Assembly: GCA_934662505.1 (NCBI GenBank)
Contig: CAKUKE010000012.1
Span: 1-64,000, forward strand
DNA from: an uncultured Clostridia bacterium
Lineage (GTDB): Bacteria; Bacillota; Clostridia; Christensenellales; Aristaeellaceae
DNA: 64,000 nt
Direction: 5' to 3'
Positions 15,907 to 24,135 of this stretch are shown one piece after another. Position 1 is the first letter of the stretch. The number at the start of each line of letters is the position of its first letter. The translations under genes and the position numbers were made by a program. The notes below the pieces were generated by a model. That model searched no databases. It saw nothing but the letters and a program-made list of their open reading frames with translations, and was not told where the DNA came from.

Positions 15907-15941
15907 CGCGCCCGTCCATCCCGGACAGGCGCGCTTTTTTT
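15907..15941. terminator. Terminator between convergent genes
   Basis: An 11-bp GC-rich stem with one mismatch (15907-15917 with 15923-15933) is followed by a run of seven T; A residues on the other side make it usable by the minus-strand foldase gene too. Confidence 0.8.
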
Positions 15942-15957
15942 GCTTTTTAAAGATGCG

Positions 15958-17274
15958 TTATTCCACGTCTGCCAGCTGACCGTCCACCACCTTGAGGCCG
16001 GCCAGTCTGCTCAGCGCTTCTTCATTGTAGACCGCTTCCGTTTCATCGATCCACCGGGAGAACTGCTCGTCCATTTTGGTGTTCTCGATGTACTGCACGA
16101 TGCTCGTGCGAATGTCGTCCGTCATTTCCACGGCGCCATCGGGCACGTCCGCCAGATAGTACACCATGTAAATGCCGTATATCCCCACGGCGGGCGCGCT
16201 CATGTCCCCGGGCTTCTGCATCCTTTCGTCAAAGGCAGCTTCCTGAAAGGCGGTGTCCCAGCCAATGCTGTCTTTGTGAATCAGATAGCCCGTTTTCAGG
16301 GTGTCGCCGGACATGCCCGGGTCGGCATTGTATTCGGCGATCAGCGTTTCGATGCTTTCACCGTTTGCCAGACGGGCATAAATATCGTCGATTTCCGTCT
16401 GCCTGCTGGCGATAACGGCCTGCCGCGCCGCTTCCACATCCGCTTCGGTCACTTTTTCAGACGCATCGTCAGCCGTATCTGCGTCTTCATCGGTGTTTTG
16501 CCCTTCTTCATAGGCGGTCAGCTTGTTCTGATAATCGTCCAGCAGGTCGCTGTCGACCTCCAGCAGGATCTGCAGCACCGCCCTGTAGCCGGCAGGACGG
16601 TACCAGCTGTCATAGCCGTACTGCTTGGTCATGTACTCATATTCCAGCACCTTGTTTTCGTACATCTGCCTGTACCGTTCCACATAGGAATCAAACAGCT
16701 CCTGCACTTCCTCATCCGTTGCCTGGATGTCGTAATGCTCCCGCATGTAGGCGTCCAGCTTATCCACGTTCGAGGTGCTGCGCAGACTGTCCGTCAGGGT
16801 CTCAACCGTCGCGCCCTGACTTTCAAAGTGCTCTGCGGCCGCCTGACGGAGGGTGCTGATTTCCTCCTCGCTGGCGTCCGCCCCGGACATATAGTTTTCC
16901 ACATAGTTCTGCACCGCCTCATCCCAGATGGTCTGGGCTTCCTGACGGAACGCGTCCTCTTCCTCCTGACTGTACACGTTCAGCTTCCATTCGACGATCT
17001 TCGCGTCCATGACCGCCGTGTACTGCAGATATTCAATGGCGGACGCGTAATCATCCGCGCTGTCGGCATAGCTGTTTTCATACAGCCATTCCGCACAGTC
17101 CTGAATTTCAGACCAGAGAACGTCCTGTCCGTTAAAGGTATACACCGTTTCATCCGCTGTTTCCTCAGGCGCACCCGTGGGCGCGTCCGTGGGCACATCT
17201 TCCGCCGCGGCGCAGGTCAGCAGCATCAGCAGCGCCATGAGCAGCGCGGCTATTTTCTGTATTTTTTTCATCAT
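15958..17274 (-). CDS. Secreted SurA/PrsA-like foldase with parvulin-type PPIase region
   Basis: A 438-aa protein that begins with a signal peptide (KKIQKIAALLMALLMLLTCAAAE). A SurA-N-like helical domain follows, with a long charged middle, an acidic insert (EEGQNTDEDADTADDASEK) and a C-terminal parvulin-like region (GESIETLIAEYNADPGMS, GYLIHKDS, AFQEAAF, GDMSAPAVGIYGIYMVYYL). It should aid folding of exported proteins. The LLTC sequence is a poor lipobox, so anchoring as a lipoprotein is doubtful. Start at ATG 17274 follows AAGGAA. It ends just before the terminator it shares with the convergent HAAS gene. Confidence 0.82.
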   Translation of the reverse strand: MMKKIQKIAALLMALLMLLTCAAAEDVPTDAPTGAPEETADETVYTFNGQDVLWSEIQDCAEWLYENSYADSADDYASAIEYLQYTAVMDAKIVEWKLNVYSQEEEDAFRQEAQTIWDEAVQNYVENYMSGADASEEEISTLRQAAAEHFESQGATVETLTDSLRSTSNVDKLDAYMREHYDIQATDEEVQELFDSYVERYRQMYENKVLEYEYMTKQYGYDSWYRPAGYRAVLQILLEVDSDLLDDYQNKLTAYEEGQNTDEDADTADDASEKVTEADVEAARQAVIASRQTEIDDIYARLANGESIETLIAEYNADPGMSGDTLKTGYLIHKDSIGWDTAFQEAAFDERMQKPGDMSAPAVGIYGIYMVYYLADVPDGAVEMTDDIRTSIVQYIENTKMDEQFSRWIDETEAVYNEEALSRLAGLKVVDGQLADVE

Positions 17275-17326
17275 GACTGGTTCCTTTCCTTGCCTTCCCC
17301 TTGTCGTATGGAAGGCCTTCCTTGTC

Positions 17327-17355
17327 ATTATGCCATACCCATGGCGCTTTCGCAA
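17327..17355 (-). promoter_or_regulatory. Probable promoter of the foldase gene
   Basis: On the minus strand TTGCGA (17350-17355) and CATAAT (17327-17332) are 17 nt apart. The 12-bp palindrome GGAAGGCCTTCC (17310-17321) sits at the predicted transcription start and may be an operator. Confidence 0.5.
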
Positions 17356-17363
17356 GGGAAGGG

Positions 17364-17801
17364 TCACCGCTTAATTGTAAAAAAATTATGAAGAAGCCCT
17401 GCGCAGCGCGTCTCCAGCACACCGCCGCGGCAGATGACCCGATGATAAAAGGCGGGATCTTCCGGCAGATGGTACACGCTGCCGCAGCACCCCTGACGCC
17501 GGTCAAACGCGCCGAACACGCACCGTTCCAGCTGCGCCATGATCATGGCGCCGGCGCACATGGGACACGGCTCCAGTGTCACATACAGCGTGCACCCTTT
17601 CAGCCTGCGGGTGCCCAGCCGGCGGGCGGCCCTGTCCATGGCCAGCATTTCCGCATGCGCAAAGGGCGCGTTGCTTTCACGGCGGTTATGCGCTGCGGCG
17701 ATCAGCTTGCCATCCTTGACCACCAATGCACCGACAGGCACCTCCCCCGGGTCTTTTTTCGCCACCGCACAGGCAAGCGCCATCCATTTTTCGTCCTGCA
17801 A
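17364..17801 (-). CDS. tadA: tRNA-specific adenosine deaminase
   Basis: This deaminates A34 of tRNA-Arg(ACG) to inosine. The 145-aa protein has the zinc site HAE (His49, Glu51) and PCPMC (Cys79, Cys82). A TTG start at 17801 was chosen: it is preceded by GGGAGG at 8-nt spacing and gives the usual family length, whereas the in-frame ATG at 17822 overlaps the -10 box of the promoter. The C-terminus GLLHNFFTIKR is typical. It is divergent from the nitroreductase gene. Confidence 0.92.
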   Translation of the reverse strand: MQDEKWMALACAVAKKDPGEVPVGALVVKDGKLIAAAHNRRESNAPFAHAEMLAMDRAARRLGTRRLKGCTLYVTLEPCPMCAGAMIMAQLERCVFGAFDRRQGCCGSVYHLPEDPAFYHRVICRGGVLETRCAGLLHNFFTIKR

Positions 17802-17820
17802 TGTCTTCGCCTCCCTGCCC

Positions 17821-17849
17821 ATTATAACATCCTGCGCTTTGTAAAACAA
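17821..17849 (-). promoter_or_regulatory. tadA promoter
   Basis: On the minus strand TTGTTT (17844-17849) and TATAAT (17821-17826) are 17 nt apart. Transcription would start only about 10 nt before the SD, which supports the TTG start of tadA. Confidence 0.65.
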
Positions 17850-17861
17850 GCGAGGAGACTC

Positions 17862-17891
17862 TTGCGGAAGGAGGCGTTTTCGGGATATAAT
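17862..17891 (+). promoter_or_regulatory. Promoter of the nitroreductase gene
   Basis: TTGCGG (17862-17867) and TATAAT (17886-17891) are 18 nt apart, about 30 nt before the start codon and back to back with the tadA promoter. Confidence 0.6.
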
Positions 17892-17922
17892 AGAACCGTT
17901 CCATCAGAAAGGAAGTGCTTTT

Positions 17923-18474
17923 ATGCATGAAACGCTGAACGTCATTCATTCGCGCCGCAGCCACCGGGCATACAAGGCCGCACCGCTGACGCGGGAGCAG
18001 CTGGACGTCCTGATCGACGCGGCTCTTCAGGCGCCTTCCGCCATGAACCTGCAGCCGTGGCACCTGACGGCAGTGGAAGACCAAAACCTGCTGGATGACA
18101 TCAGCCGCGCCTGTGCGGACTATGCCCGCGGCAAGGCCGGCATGAGCCCCCGCTTTCAGGATCCGTCCTTCCACGTGTTCTACCATGCGCCGGCGGTGAT
18201 GTTTCTGTCCTATGACCCCACGCAGCATTTTGCGCCTTTTGACTGCGGCATCGCCGTGGAAAACATGGCGTTGGCCGCGGAAAGCATGGGTCTTGGAACA
18301 GTGATTCTGGGGCTGCCACGCATGGCGTTTCTGGGCGATCAGGCGCAGCGTCTGGCGGATGCGCTTCATTTTCCGCAGGGCTACGCGTTCGCTCTGGCGC
18401 TTGCTGTCGGTACGCCGGACGATGACAAGGCTGCCCATTCGGTGCGCGACGGGCTGGTTACCCGTCTGCCGTGA
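17923..18474 (+). CDS. Nitroreductase family protein
   Basis: A 183-aa FMN-dependent oxidoreductase of the small nitroreductase class. Family marks are IHSRRSHRAYKAAPL (FMN phosphate contacts), APSAMNLQPWHL, CGIAVENMALAAESMGLGT and GLPRMAF. The partner substrate cannot be inferred. The SD is AAAGGAAG. The secreted MBL gene follows 16 nt later in the same direction, so the two may be co-transcribed. Confidence 0.9.
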   Translation: MHETLNVIHSRRSHRAYKAAPLTREQLDVLIDAALQAPSAMNLQPWHLTAVEDQNLLDDISRACADYARGKAGMSPRFQDPSFHVFYHAPAVMFLSYDPTQHFAPFDCGIAVENMALAAESMGLGTVILGLPRMAFLGDQAQRLADALHFPQGYAFALALAVGTPDDDKAAHSVRDGLVTRLP

Positions 18475-18490
18475 CATGGAATAAAGGCAC

Positions 18491-19708
18491 ATGAACAAAA
18501 ACAGCTTTTTTTACCGGCAGGCGCGTCCGCTCTGTCTGCTGCTTACCCTGTGTGCGCTGCTTGCGCTTTTCCCTGCCTGTACGGCGCGTCAGGAAAGCAG
18601 CGCGTCCGCCGGCAGTGCGCCGGTTTATCTTGCCTGTCTGAATATCGGCAAGGCGGATTGCCTGCTTCTTTTCTCCGAGGACTATGCCTATCTGATCGAC
18701 ACCGGCTACGCCCAGAGCTATCCCCTGCTCCGCGCTGCCCTTGACGCATACGGCATCACCCGTCTGGACGGCGTATTTCTCACCCACTGTCACAAGGATC
18801 ATGCGGGCGCGCTGACGGAGCTGGCGCAGAGCAATGTGCCGGTAGACGCATGGTATGCTTCCGCGTTCTATCTGACGGAGGAAACGCATCCCATGCTGGA
18901 AGCGGCGCAGACGCGGCAAAGCGCCGTTTCATGGCTGCGGGCGGGCGATGTGATCGAGGGGACGGAGGGGGTGCGGTTCGATGTACTGGGACCCGTTTCG
19001 CTCAATCAGGACAATGAAAACAACAACTCACTGGTCATGCGTTTTTCGTCGCCGCAGGGCAATCTGCTTCTGTGCGGCGATATGAAACAGGCGGAAGAGG
19101 CGCAGCTTCTGGCCGCTCAGTCGTTTGCCCCCTGCGAGGTATTGAAGGTCGGGCATCACGGAGACAGCGGCGCCGCAGGCGAAGGGCTTCTGCGCGCGGT
19201 TGCGCCCCAGATCGCCGTCATTACGACCGCTACAGAAGAAGAACCGGATACCCCTGCTGCAGAAACCCTTTACAGGCTGGCTGCCGCAGACTGCCGCACT
19301 TTCGTTACGCAGGACCTGCAGGGGGAAGCACTCCTGCTTACGCTGCAGGACGGTACCGTGACGGCGAAGGACGACCATTTTCCCGCGCTGCCGCCACGCA
19401 CGCAGGGGCTTACAATGACCATCGACCTTGAGGCAGATACGCTGCTTGTTGAAAATGGCGGCAGCGAGTCTGTTTTTCTGGGCGACTGTATCCTTTACTC
19501 CTCCAAGGGCGCCGACCTTTATACCCTGCCGCCTGTCCATCTATCCCCCGGGGAGCGGCTGCTTTTCGGCAGCGAAAAATCCGGCGATGGCTGCGATTAT
19601 TACCTGTCTCAGAAACGGATCTGGAGCAAGAAGGCGTTTGACGCAGCGGTTCTCTACGACGCGTACGGTCGGGCGCTGTGCCGCACCCATAACGGTCTGT
19701 CGGAATAA
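18491..19708 (+). CDS. Secreted metallo-beta-lactamase-fold protein (ComEC/Rec2-like) with C-terminal lamin-tail-like domain
   Basis: A 405-aa protein. Residues 1-30 are an export signal (LCLLLTLCALLALFPAC); Cys30 could be lipidated, though FPAC is a poor lipobox. Residues 45-290 are an MBL domain like the nuclease-like part of ComEC: LNIGKADCLLL, LIDTGY, THCHKDHAGA (HxHxDH, 99-104), NNNSLVMRF, LLLCGDM and VGHHGDSG. Residues 300-405 resemble a lamin-tail domain (DTLLVENGGSESVFLGDCILYSSKG is the visible core). Such proteins are thought to act on extracellular DNA or other phosphoesters; the substrate is unproven. Confidence 0.82.
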   Translation: MNKNSFFYRQARPLCLLLTLCALLALFPACTARQESSASAGSAPVYLACLNIGKADCLLLFSEDYAYLIDTGYAQSYPLLRAALDAYGITRLDGVFLTHCHKDHAGALTELAQSNVPVDAWYASAFYLTEETHPMLEAAQTRQSAVSWLRAGDVIEGTEGVRFDVLGPVSLNQDNENNNSLVMRFSSPQGNLLLCGDMKQAEEAQLLAAQSFAPCEVLKVGHHGDSGAAGEGLLRAVAPQIAVITTATEEEPDTPAAETLYRLAAADCRTFVTQDLQGEALLLTLQDGTVTAKDDHFPALPPRTQGLTMTIDLEADTLLVENGGSESVFLGDCILYSSKGADLYTLPPVHLSPGERLLFGSEKSGDGCDYYLSQKRIWSKKAFDAAVLYDAYGRALCRTHNGLSE

Positions 19709-19741
19709 AATGAAGCGTACCCCGATATGGAGGTGTGTTTC

Positions 19742-20356
19742 ATGACTTACCGTTCCTGCGGACGGCACGCAGCGGAAAGCCTGCCCTGCCGGTGCGATGC
19801 AGCGCCCTGCCGTCCCATGCCGCCCCGTGAACCCCCACGCGCCTGCCCTCCTCCGTCATGTTGCCCGCCTGAAACGGGCATGGGCTATCTGATGCAGCGG
19901 GTTGTCGCCGTCGGACGAGTATGGGAGCAGACGGATTGGCGCGTGCCGCCGGAGCAGCTCCCCTGCGGCGTCTCGTTTCCCCTGATGATCCGAGAGGCGC
20001 ACATATGCGGTTGCTGCACAGCCAGACGTGCATCCTGCGGAGAGACGGTGCTCTGTCTGCCGGTGCGGGTCTGCCTGACGGACGGCTGCCGCCGCTGCTT
20101 TGAAGCGACCGATACCCTGCAATACACGGTTTCCATGTGGCCGTGCAGCTTTCCGGCGGCAGCGGTGCTGACCTGTACGGCGGGCGTTCGTCCCGGCAGA
20201 CCATGCCGCTGCGGGGGAGACGGGCTGCACCTTGAAGTGCAGGCCTGCGTGTACGCGACGCTGCCGGGCGTGCTCTGTCCGGGCCCGTCGCCCTGCCCGC
20301 CGCCTTCCCTGCCCTGGTATCCACAACCCTGCCTGACGCGGCGGGACTGCCCATAA
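19742..20356 (+). CDS. Cysteine- and proline-rich protein of unknown function
   Basis: A 204-aa protein containing 25 cysteines (12%), many in CxC, CC and PCRC arrangements. The N-terminal 45 residues are Pro/Cys/Arg-rich; a more ordinary beta-rich core follows (MQRVVAVGRVWEQTDWRVP...FPLMIREAHICGCC), and the tail is PCPPPSLPWYPQPC. There is no signal peptide. Start at ATG 19742 follows GGAGGTG at 6-nt spacing. Such cysteine content in a spore-former suggests a spore-coat or other cross-linked structural protein made in the mother cell; this is inference. It is followed by a strong terminator. Confidence 0.7.
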   Translation: MTYRSCGRHAAESLPCRCDAAPCRPMPPREPPRACPPPSCCPPETGMGYLMQRVVAVGRVWEQTDWRVPPEQLPCGVSFPLMIREAHICGCCTARRASCGETVLCLPVRVCLTDGCRRCFEATDTLQYTVSMWPCSFPAAAVLTCTAGVRPGRPCRCGGDGLHLEVQACVYATLPGVLCPGPSPCPPPSLPWYPQPCLTRRDCP

Positions 20357-20362
20357 AATCCG

Positions 20363-20392
20363 AGTGCGGAAAGTCGTCTTTCCGCACTTTTT
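20363..20392 (+). terminator. Terminator after the cysteine-rich gene
   Basis: AGTGCGGAAAG (20363-20373) pairs perfectly with CTTTCCGCACT (20378-20388) around TCGT, followed by TTTT. Confidence 0.85.
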
Positions 20393-20416
20393 ACATCTGA
20401 AGTGCAGGTAAATACA

Positions 20417-20445
20417 TTGACATCCCCCGCCGAATCGCTTATCAT
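20417..20445 (+). promoter_or_regulatory. Promoter of the SdrD-B-like repeat protein
   Basis: TTGACA (20417-20422) and TATCAT (20440-20445) are 17 nt apart, 34 nt before the start codon. Confidence 0.7.
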
Positions 20446-20479
20446 GAAAAGCGGTAATTTCTTGAAAATGGAGGCACTT

Positions 20480-23400
20480 ATGCGTTTACGGAGAAAAAGC
20501 TGTGTCGGGTTCATTCTGCTTGCGCTCCTGTGCGCCCTTTTCGCCTTTGGCGCGGCCGCAGAGGATGGAAAAGCGCAGATCAGCGGACTGGCCTGGGTGG
20601 ATAAAAACACGGACGGCGTCAACAACGGAGAAGGCGCGCTGGCCGGCGTCACCGTCTCTCTGGAAGCGGCGGACGCCGACGGCGTTTTTCACACGGTTGC
20701 CGACGCAACGACGGGAAAAGACGGCATTTTCCTGTTCGGTTCGCTGGACGCGGGCAGCTACCGTCTGAAAATTTCGCTGCCCGACAACTACCGCTTCACC
20801 TATCACGGTGAAGGCAGCTGCGCGCTGCCTGCCAGCGGCGGGGAATCCTGCACCCCTCCGTTCATCGTTTCCGCGGGTGAAACGGTGGAAATGCCCATTG
20901 GCGCCACCAAAGCAAACAGCTATGTGTCCGTCATCGCCTTTGAAGATCTCAATGCCAACGGCGGCCGTATGACCAGCGAACCGCTGGTTCAGAATGTGCA
21001 GGTGGAGCTGCAGTATGTTTTTGACGGGGTAACCTATCCCGTCTGTTCCGGCGTGACGGATAAAAACGGCGCGGTCAAGCTGGACAGGCTGTCGCCCGGC
21101 ACTTATCAGCTGGCCGTCGTGCTGCCTGAAAACTATATTTTCGGCCCCATCGGTCAGAAAGTCAACGCCTTTTACAATTGTGTTCCCCCGACGGAGAATG
21201 GTCAGGGGGTGACCGCGCCTTTCGTGCTGCCCGCCAAGGGCTCTGCAGGGCTGGGCGTGGGCATGGTCAAAACGGGCTCTCTGACGGGCAGCGTGTGGTT
21301 TGATGTAAACGCCAACGGTCAGAAGGATGAAGGAGAAGGCGGCTACGCCGGGATGGAGGTCACCCTTTATTCCGCCGAGTTTGGCCTGACCCGTACCGCT
21401 CTGACGGCGCAGGACGGTTCCTACCAGTTTACCAGCCTTCAGGCGGGCGCCTACGAACTGTCCGTTCAGCTGCCGGAGGACGTGATGTTCACCTACGGTC
21501 AGTCGCTGTTTACCAGTGCGGCAGACAGCGCTTCCACGACGGTTTCCGTCAGCACCGATCATACGGCCACGGCGAGCCCCATCGGCGTCATGCCGGATAC
21601 CTATGTGACCCTGCACGCTTTTGCGGACGATAATCTGAACGGCTCGCCGGACGAGGGCGAAGCGCCGCTGGCAGGCGTACGGTTCGAATTCCTTTCCGGA
21701 GACGGTGCCTCACTGTCCGGCACCACGGATGAAACCGGCGCCATCACCCTGCGCCACGTGCGGGGCGGCAGCGTCAGCGTGCGCTGCATCCTGCCTGACG
21801 GCTATGTGTTTACTCTGCCCGGCGGCAGCAGCCAGTTTGCGTCGGCCACCGGCATCAGCGAGTGTACGCTGGATACCACCGTGCTCCACGGCGCCGCCAA
21901 TGTATTCTACGCCGGTGTGACCCGCCCCGCCGCCATTTCCGGCGTACTGTTTGAAGACAGCGGAACCGCGGGGGTCTACCAGACCGGCGACCGCATGCTT
22001 TCCGGCTTTGCCGTGGAAGCCCTCAACGCGCAGGGCGAGACCGTGGCGCGCGCGGTGACGGACGATCAGGGCGCCTATGCCTTTAACCGTCTCATTGCCG
22101 GCGTTTATACGGTGCGCTTCGGCCTGTCCGACCCCTACATCGCGTCCGACTATGCGGGTGAGCAGGCGGGCGAACACGTCAACCAGATCGCGGGCGGAGA
22201 CGCCGCGTATGGCGTTACCCGCGAAATCAGCCTTTCGCCGGGCGACAGCGTCACGGTGGACGCATCGGTTTTCAAGGCGGGCATCGTGGAAGGAAAAGTG
22301 CTGCTGAACCCCGCTTATGACCAGCTGGCCACAAACAACGGCGGCCTGGCGGGCGTGAAGGTCGTGCTGCTGGACGGCGACGGGGTTCCCGTTTCCGATT
22401 ACGCCGCTGATACCACGGATGAAAACGGCGCTTTCTACATCAAGGGCATCCTGCCGGGCACTTATACCCTTTCCTATTCCCTGCCGGAAAACGCCCTGCT
22501 GGTCTATCCTCAGGAAGCGTTTGATGCGGCGCAGTACACGTCTGCGGCCTTCAACGTTTCCAACGGTCAGGAATTGCAGATGCAGCCCATCGGCGCGGTG
22601 CGCATCGCTTCCATGCGCGGCACGGTTCATTTTCCTGTCAATGGCGCCACGGCCGAATTGACGCTGACGGGCGACAATGGCACGGGGCGGGTGTACCGTG
22701 CGCTGACGAATGAAGAAGGTCAATACGCGCTGGAGAACATTCTGCCCGGCGCTTACACGCTGACCGTGCAGCTGCCCGAGGGGTACATGGTGGATGCGGA
22801 CGCATCCTCCCCCGTTCCCGCCAGTCTGACCCCTGTTTCTTCACAGACCGTCAAACTGGAAATGGGTGCGGCTGTGTCGGAGGCTGACATTTTTGCCCGT
22901 ATACCCGCGCAGCTCAACGTGCTTTTCGCGTGGGATGAGAATGCCTCCGGCGCTTACGATGCTTCGGCCGCCCCTGTCGCGGCGCTTCAGGTGGAGGTCA
23001 CGGACAAAACCGGCGCGGTGACCGCACTGGCAACGGACGAAAATGGTCTCCTTCAGATGAGCGATGTACTGCCCGGACGGTATACGCTGTCCTTTGTGCT
23101 GGATGAAGACCAGATTGTCACCTCTCCTTCCGACCGTCAGGGAAATGCATGGACGGTGGCTGTCGAATTGACTGATGGACAGTCCGACCGGACGGAGGTG
23201 TGCGTGCTGCGTTACGCCGCCGTTGACGGTCAGGTGTGGAGCATGGATGGCTCGGCAAACGGCGTATCCGGGCTGACCGTGCAGCTGCTGCGTGAAGGCG
23301 CGCTCGTCGCCGAAGCGCAGACGGATGCGCAGGGCGCCTATCATTTTAGCGGGCTTCTGCCCGGCTCCTACACGCTGTCCGCTGCCCTGCCGGAAGGATT

Positions 23401-23944
23401 CCTGTTTGCCCGGAAGGCAGACACGACCGACCGCAGCAGCTACATTCAGGAGGGCGTATCCGTTCCCTTTGACCTGACCATGGGACAGCAGATGGCGCGC
23501 TGCGACATCGGCATCGGCATGGAAGGGGCGCTCGGCGATACCGCCTGGCTGGATCTGAACGGCAACGGCATGCAGGATCTGGACGAACCCGGTCTCCCCG
23601 GTGTCACCATTGAGCTGTACCAGTACGGTCAGCTGACTGCATCCGTGACAACGGACGTCTACGGTCATTATGAGCTGACCGGCCTGTTCCCCGGCATTTA
23701 CACCCTGCAGGTGACCATGCCGGCCGAGGTGAAGACCACCGTGCGTCAGACCGAATACCCGCTGGTCGCCAGCATCCTGCCGGAGAGCAACGATACGACT
23801 GTGACGGTGGAAAACGTGGTCGTGCCCAGCGGCGCCAAAGATCTGAACTGCGATCTTGGCTTCGCGCTGCGCAATGCCGACGTGTATCCCGAGGTTATGA
23901 AAACGGTTCCTGCGGTCAACTGGACGCCCTACAGCGAGCGGTAA
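20480..23944 (+). CDS. Large secreted protein made of about ten SdrD-B-like (Cna-B/prealbumin-like) repeats
   Basis: An 1154-aa protein with a signal peptide (1-28, ending FGAAAED). The rest is about ten copies of a 95-120 residue beta-sandwich repeat, each with a [GA]xxWxDxNxNGxxDxGE-type calcium-loop start (clear in VWFDVNANGQKDEGE and AWLDLNGNGMQDLDE, eroded elsewhere) and an LxPGxYxLxxxLPExY end. There is no LPXTG, membrane anchor or SLH domain at the C-terminus (VNWTPYSER), so the protein is released or held non-covalently. The ATG at 20480 follows GGAGG. It probably forms a long extracellular stalk or matrix filament. Confidence 0.85.
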   Translation: MRLRRKSCVGFILLALLCALFAFGAAAEDGKAQISGLAWVDKNTDGVNNGEGALAGVTVSLEAADADGVFHTVADATTGKDGIFLFGSLDAGSYRLKISLPDNYRFTYHGEGSCALPASGGESCTPPFIVSAGETVEMPIGATKANSYVSVIAFEDLNANGGRMTSEPLVQNVQVELQYVFDGVTYPVCSGVTDKNGAVKLDRLSPGTYQLAVVLPENYIFGPIGQKVNAFYNCVPPTENGQGVTAPFVLPAKGSAGLGVGMVKTGSLTGSVWFDVNANGQKDEGEGGYAGMEVTLYSAEFGLTRTALTAQDGSYQFTSLQAGAYELSVQLPEDVMFTYGQSLFTSAADSASTTVSVSTDHTATASPIGVMPDTYVTLHAFADDNLNGSPDEGEAPLAGVRFEFLSGDGASLSGTTDETGAITLRHVRGGSVSVRCILPDGYVFTLPGGSSQFASATGISECTLDTTVLHGAANVFYAGVTRPAAISGVLFEDSGTAGVYQTGDRMLSGFAVEALNAQGETVARAVTDDQGAYAFNRLIAGVYTVRFGLSDPYIASDYAGEQAGEHVNQIAGGDAAYGVTREISLSPGDSVTVDASVFKAGIVEGKVLLNPAYDQLATNNGGLAGVKVVLLDGDGVPVSDYAADTTDENGAFYIKGILPGTYTLSYSLPENALLVYPQEAFDAAQYTSAAFNVSNGQELQMQPIGAVRIASMRGTVHFPVNGATAELTLTGDNGTGRVYRALTNEEGQYALENILPGAYTLTVQLPEGYMVDADASSPVPASLTPVSSQTVKLEMGAAVSEADIFARIPAQLNVLFAWDENASGAYDASAAPVAALQVEVTDKTGAVTALATDENGLLQMSDVLPGRYTLSFVLDEDQIVTSPSDRQGNAWTVAVELTDGQSDRTEVCVLRYAAVDGQVWSMDGSANGVSGLTVQLLREGALVAEAQTDAQGAYHFSGLLPGSYTLSAALPEGFLFARKADTTDRSSYIQEGVSVPFDLTMGQQMARCDIGIGMEGALGDTAWLDLNGNGMQDLDEPGLPGVTIELYQYGQLTASVTTDVYGHYELTGLFPGIYTLQVTMPAEVKTTVRQTEYPLVASILPESNDTTVTVENVVVPSGAKDLNCDLGFALRNADVYPEVMKTVPAVNWTPYSER

Positions 23945-23968
23945 ACTGCTGCGGATGCAGCATCATCA

Positions 23969-24000
23969 AAAAAGCCTGAGAAGCATTTCTCAGGCTTTTT
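23969..24000. terminator. Bidirectional terminator
   Basis: AAAAAGCCTGAGAA (23969-23982) pairs perfectly with TTCTCAGGCTTTTT (23987-24000) around a 4-nt loop. It serves the repeat-protein gene and possibly the convergent ADP-ribosylglycohydrolase gene. Confidence 0.85.
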
Positions 24001-24135
24001 ATGTACAGATACAGCACGGCTGTTATCCCTTTTTTCAGGAATACGGGGTACCAGACTGATGTATCCCTTCATCTGCCGCGACGGGCAGCCGCCCCTGTTT
24101 TTCGCGGGAACCCTGTGGTGCCGCGTGAGCCTTGC

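Noticed and set aside
18491..18590. Lipoprotein signal of the MBL protein
   Set aside because: FPAC around Cys30 does not satisfy the lipobox well (Pro at -2, Phe at -3), so lipidation was not called as fact.
23800..23944. LPXTG or other cell-wall anchor in the repeat-rich secreted protein
   Set aside because: The C-terminus (VNWTPYSER) shows no sorting motif, hydrophobic stretch or positively charged tail, and no further frame after the stop supplies one.
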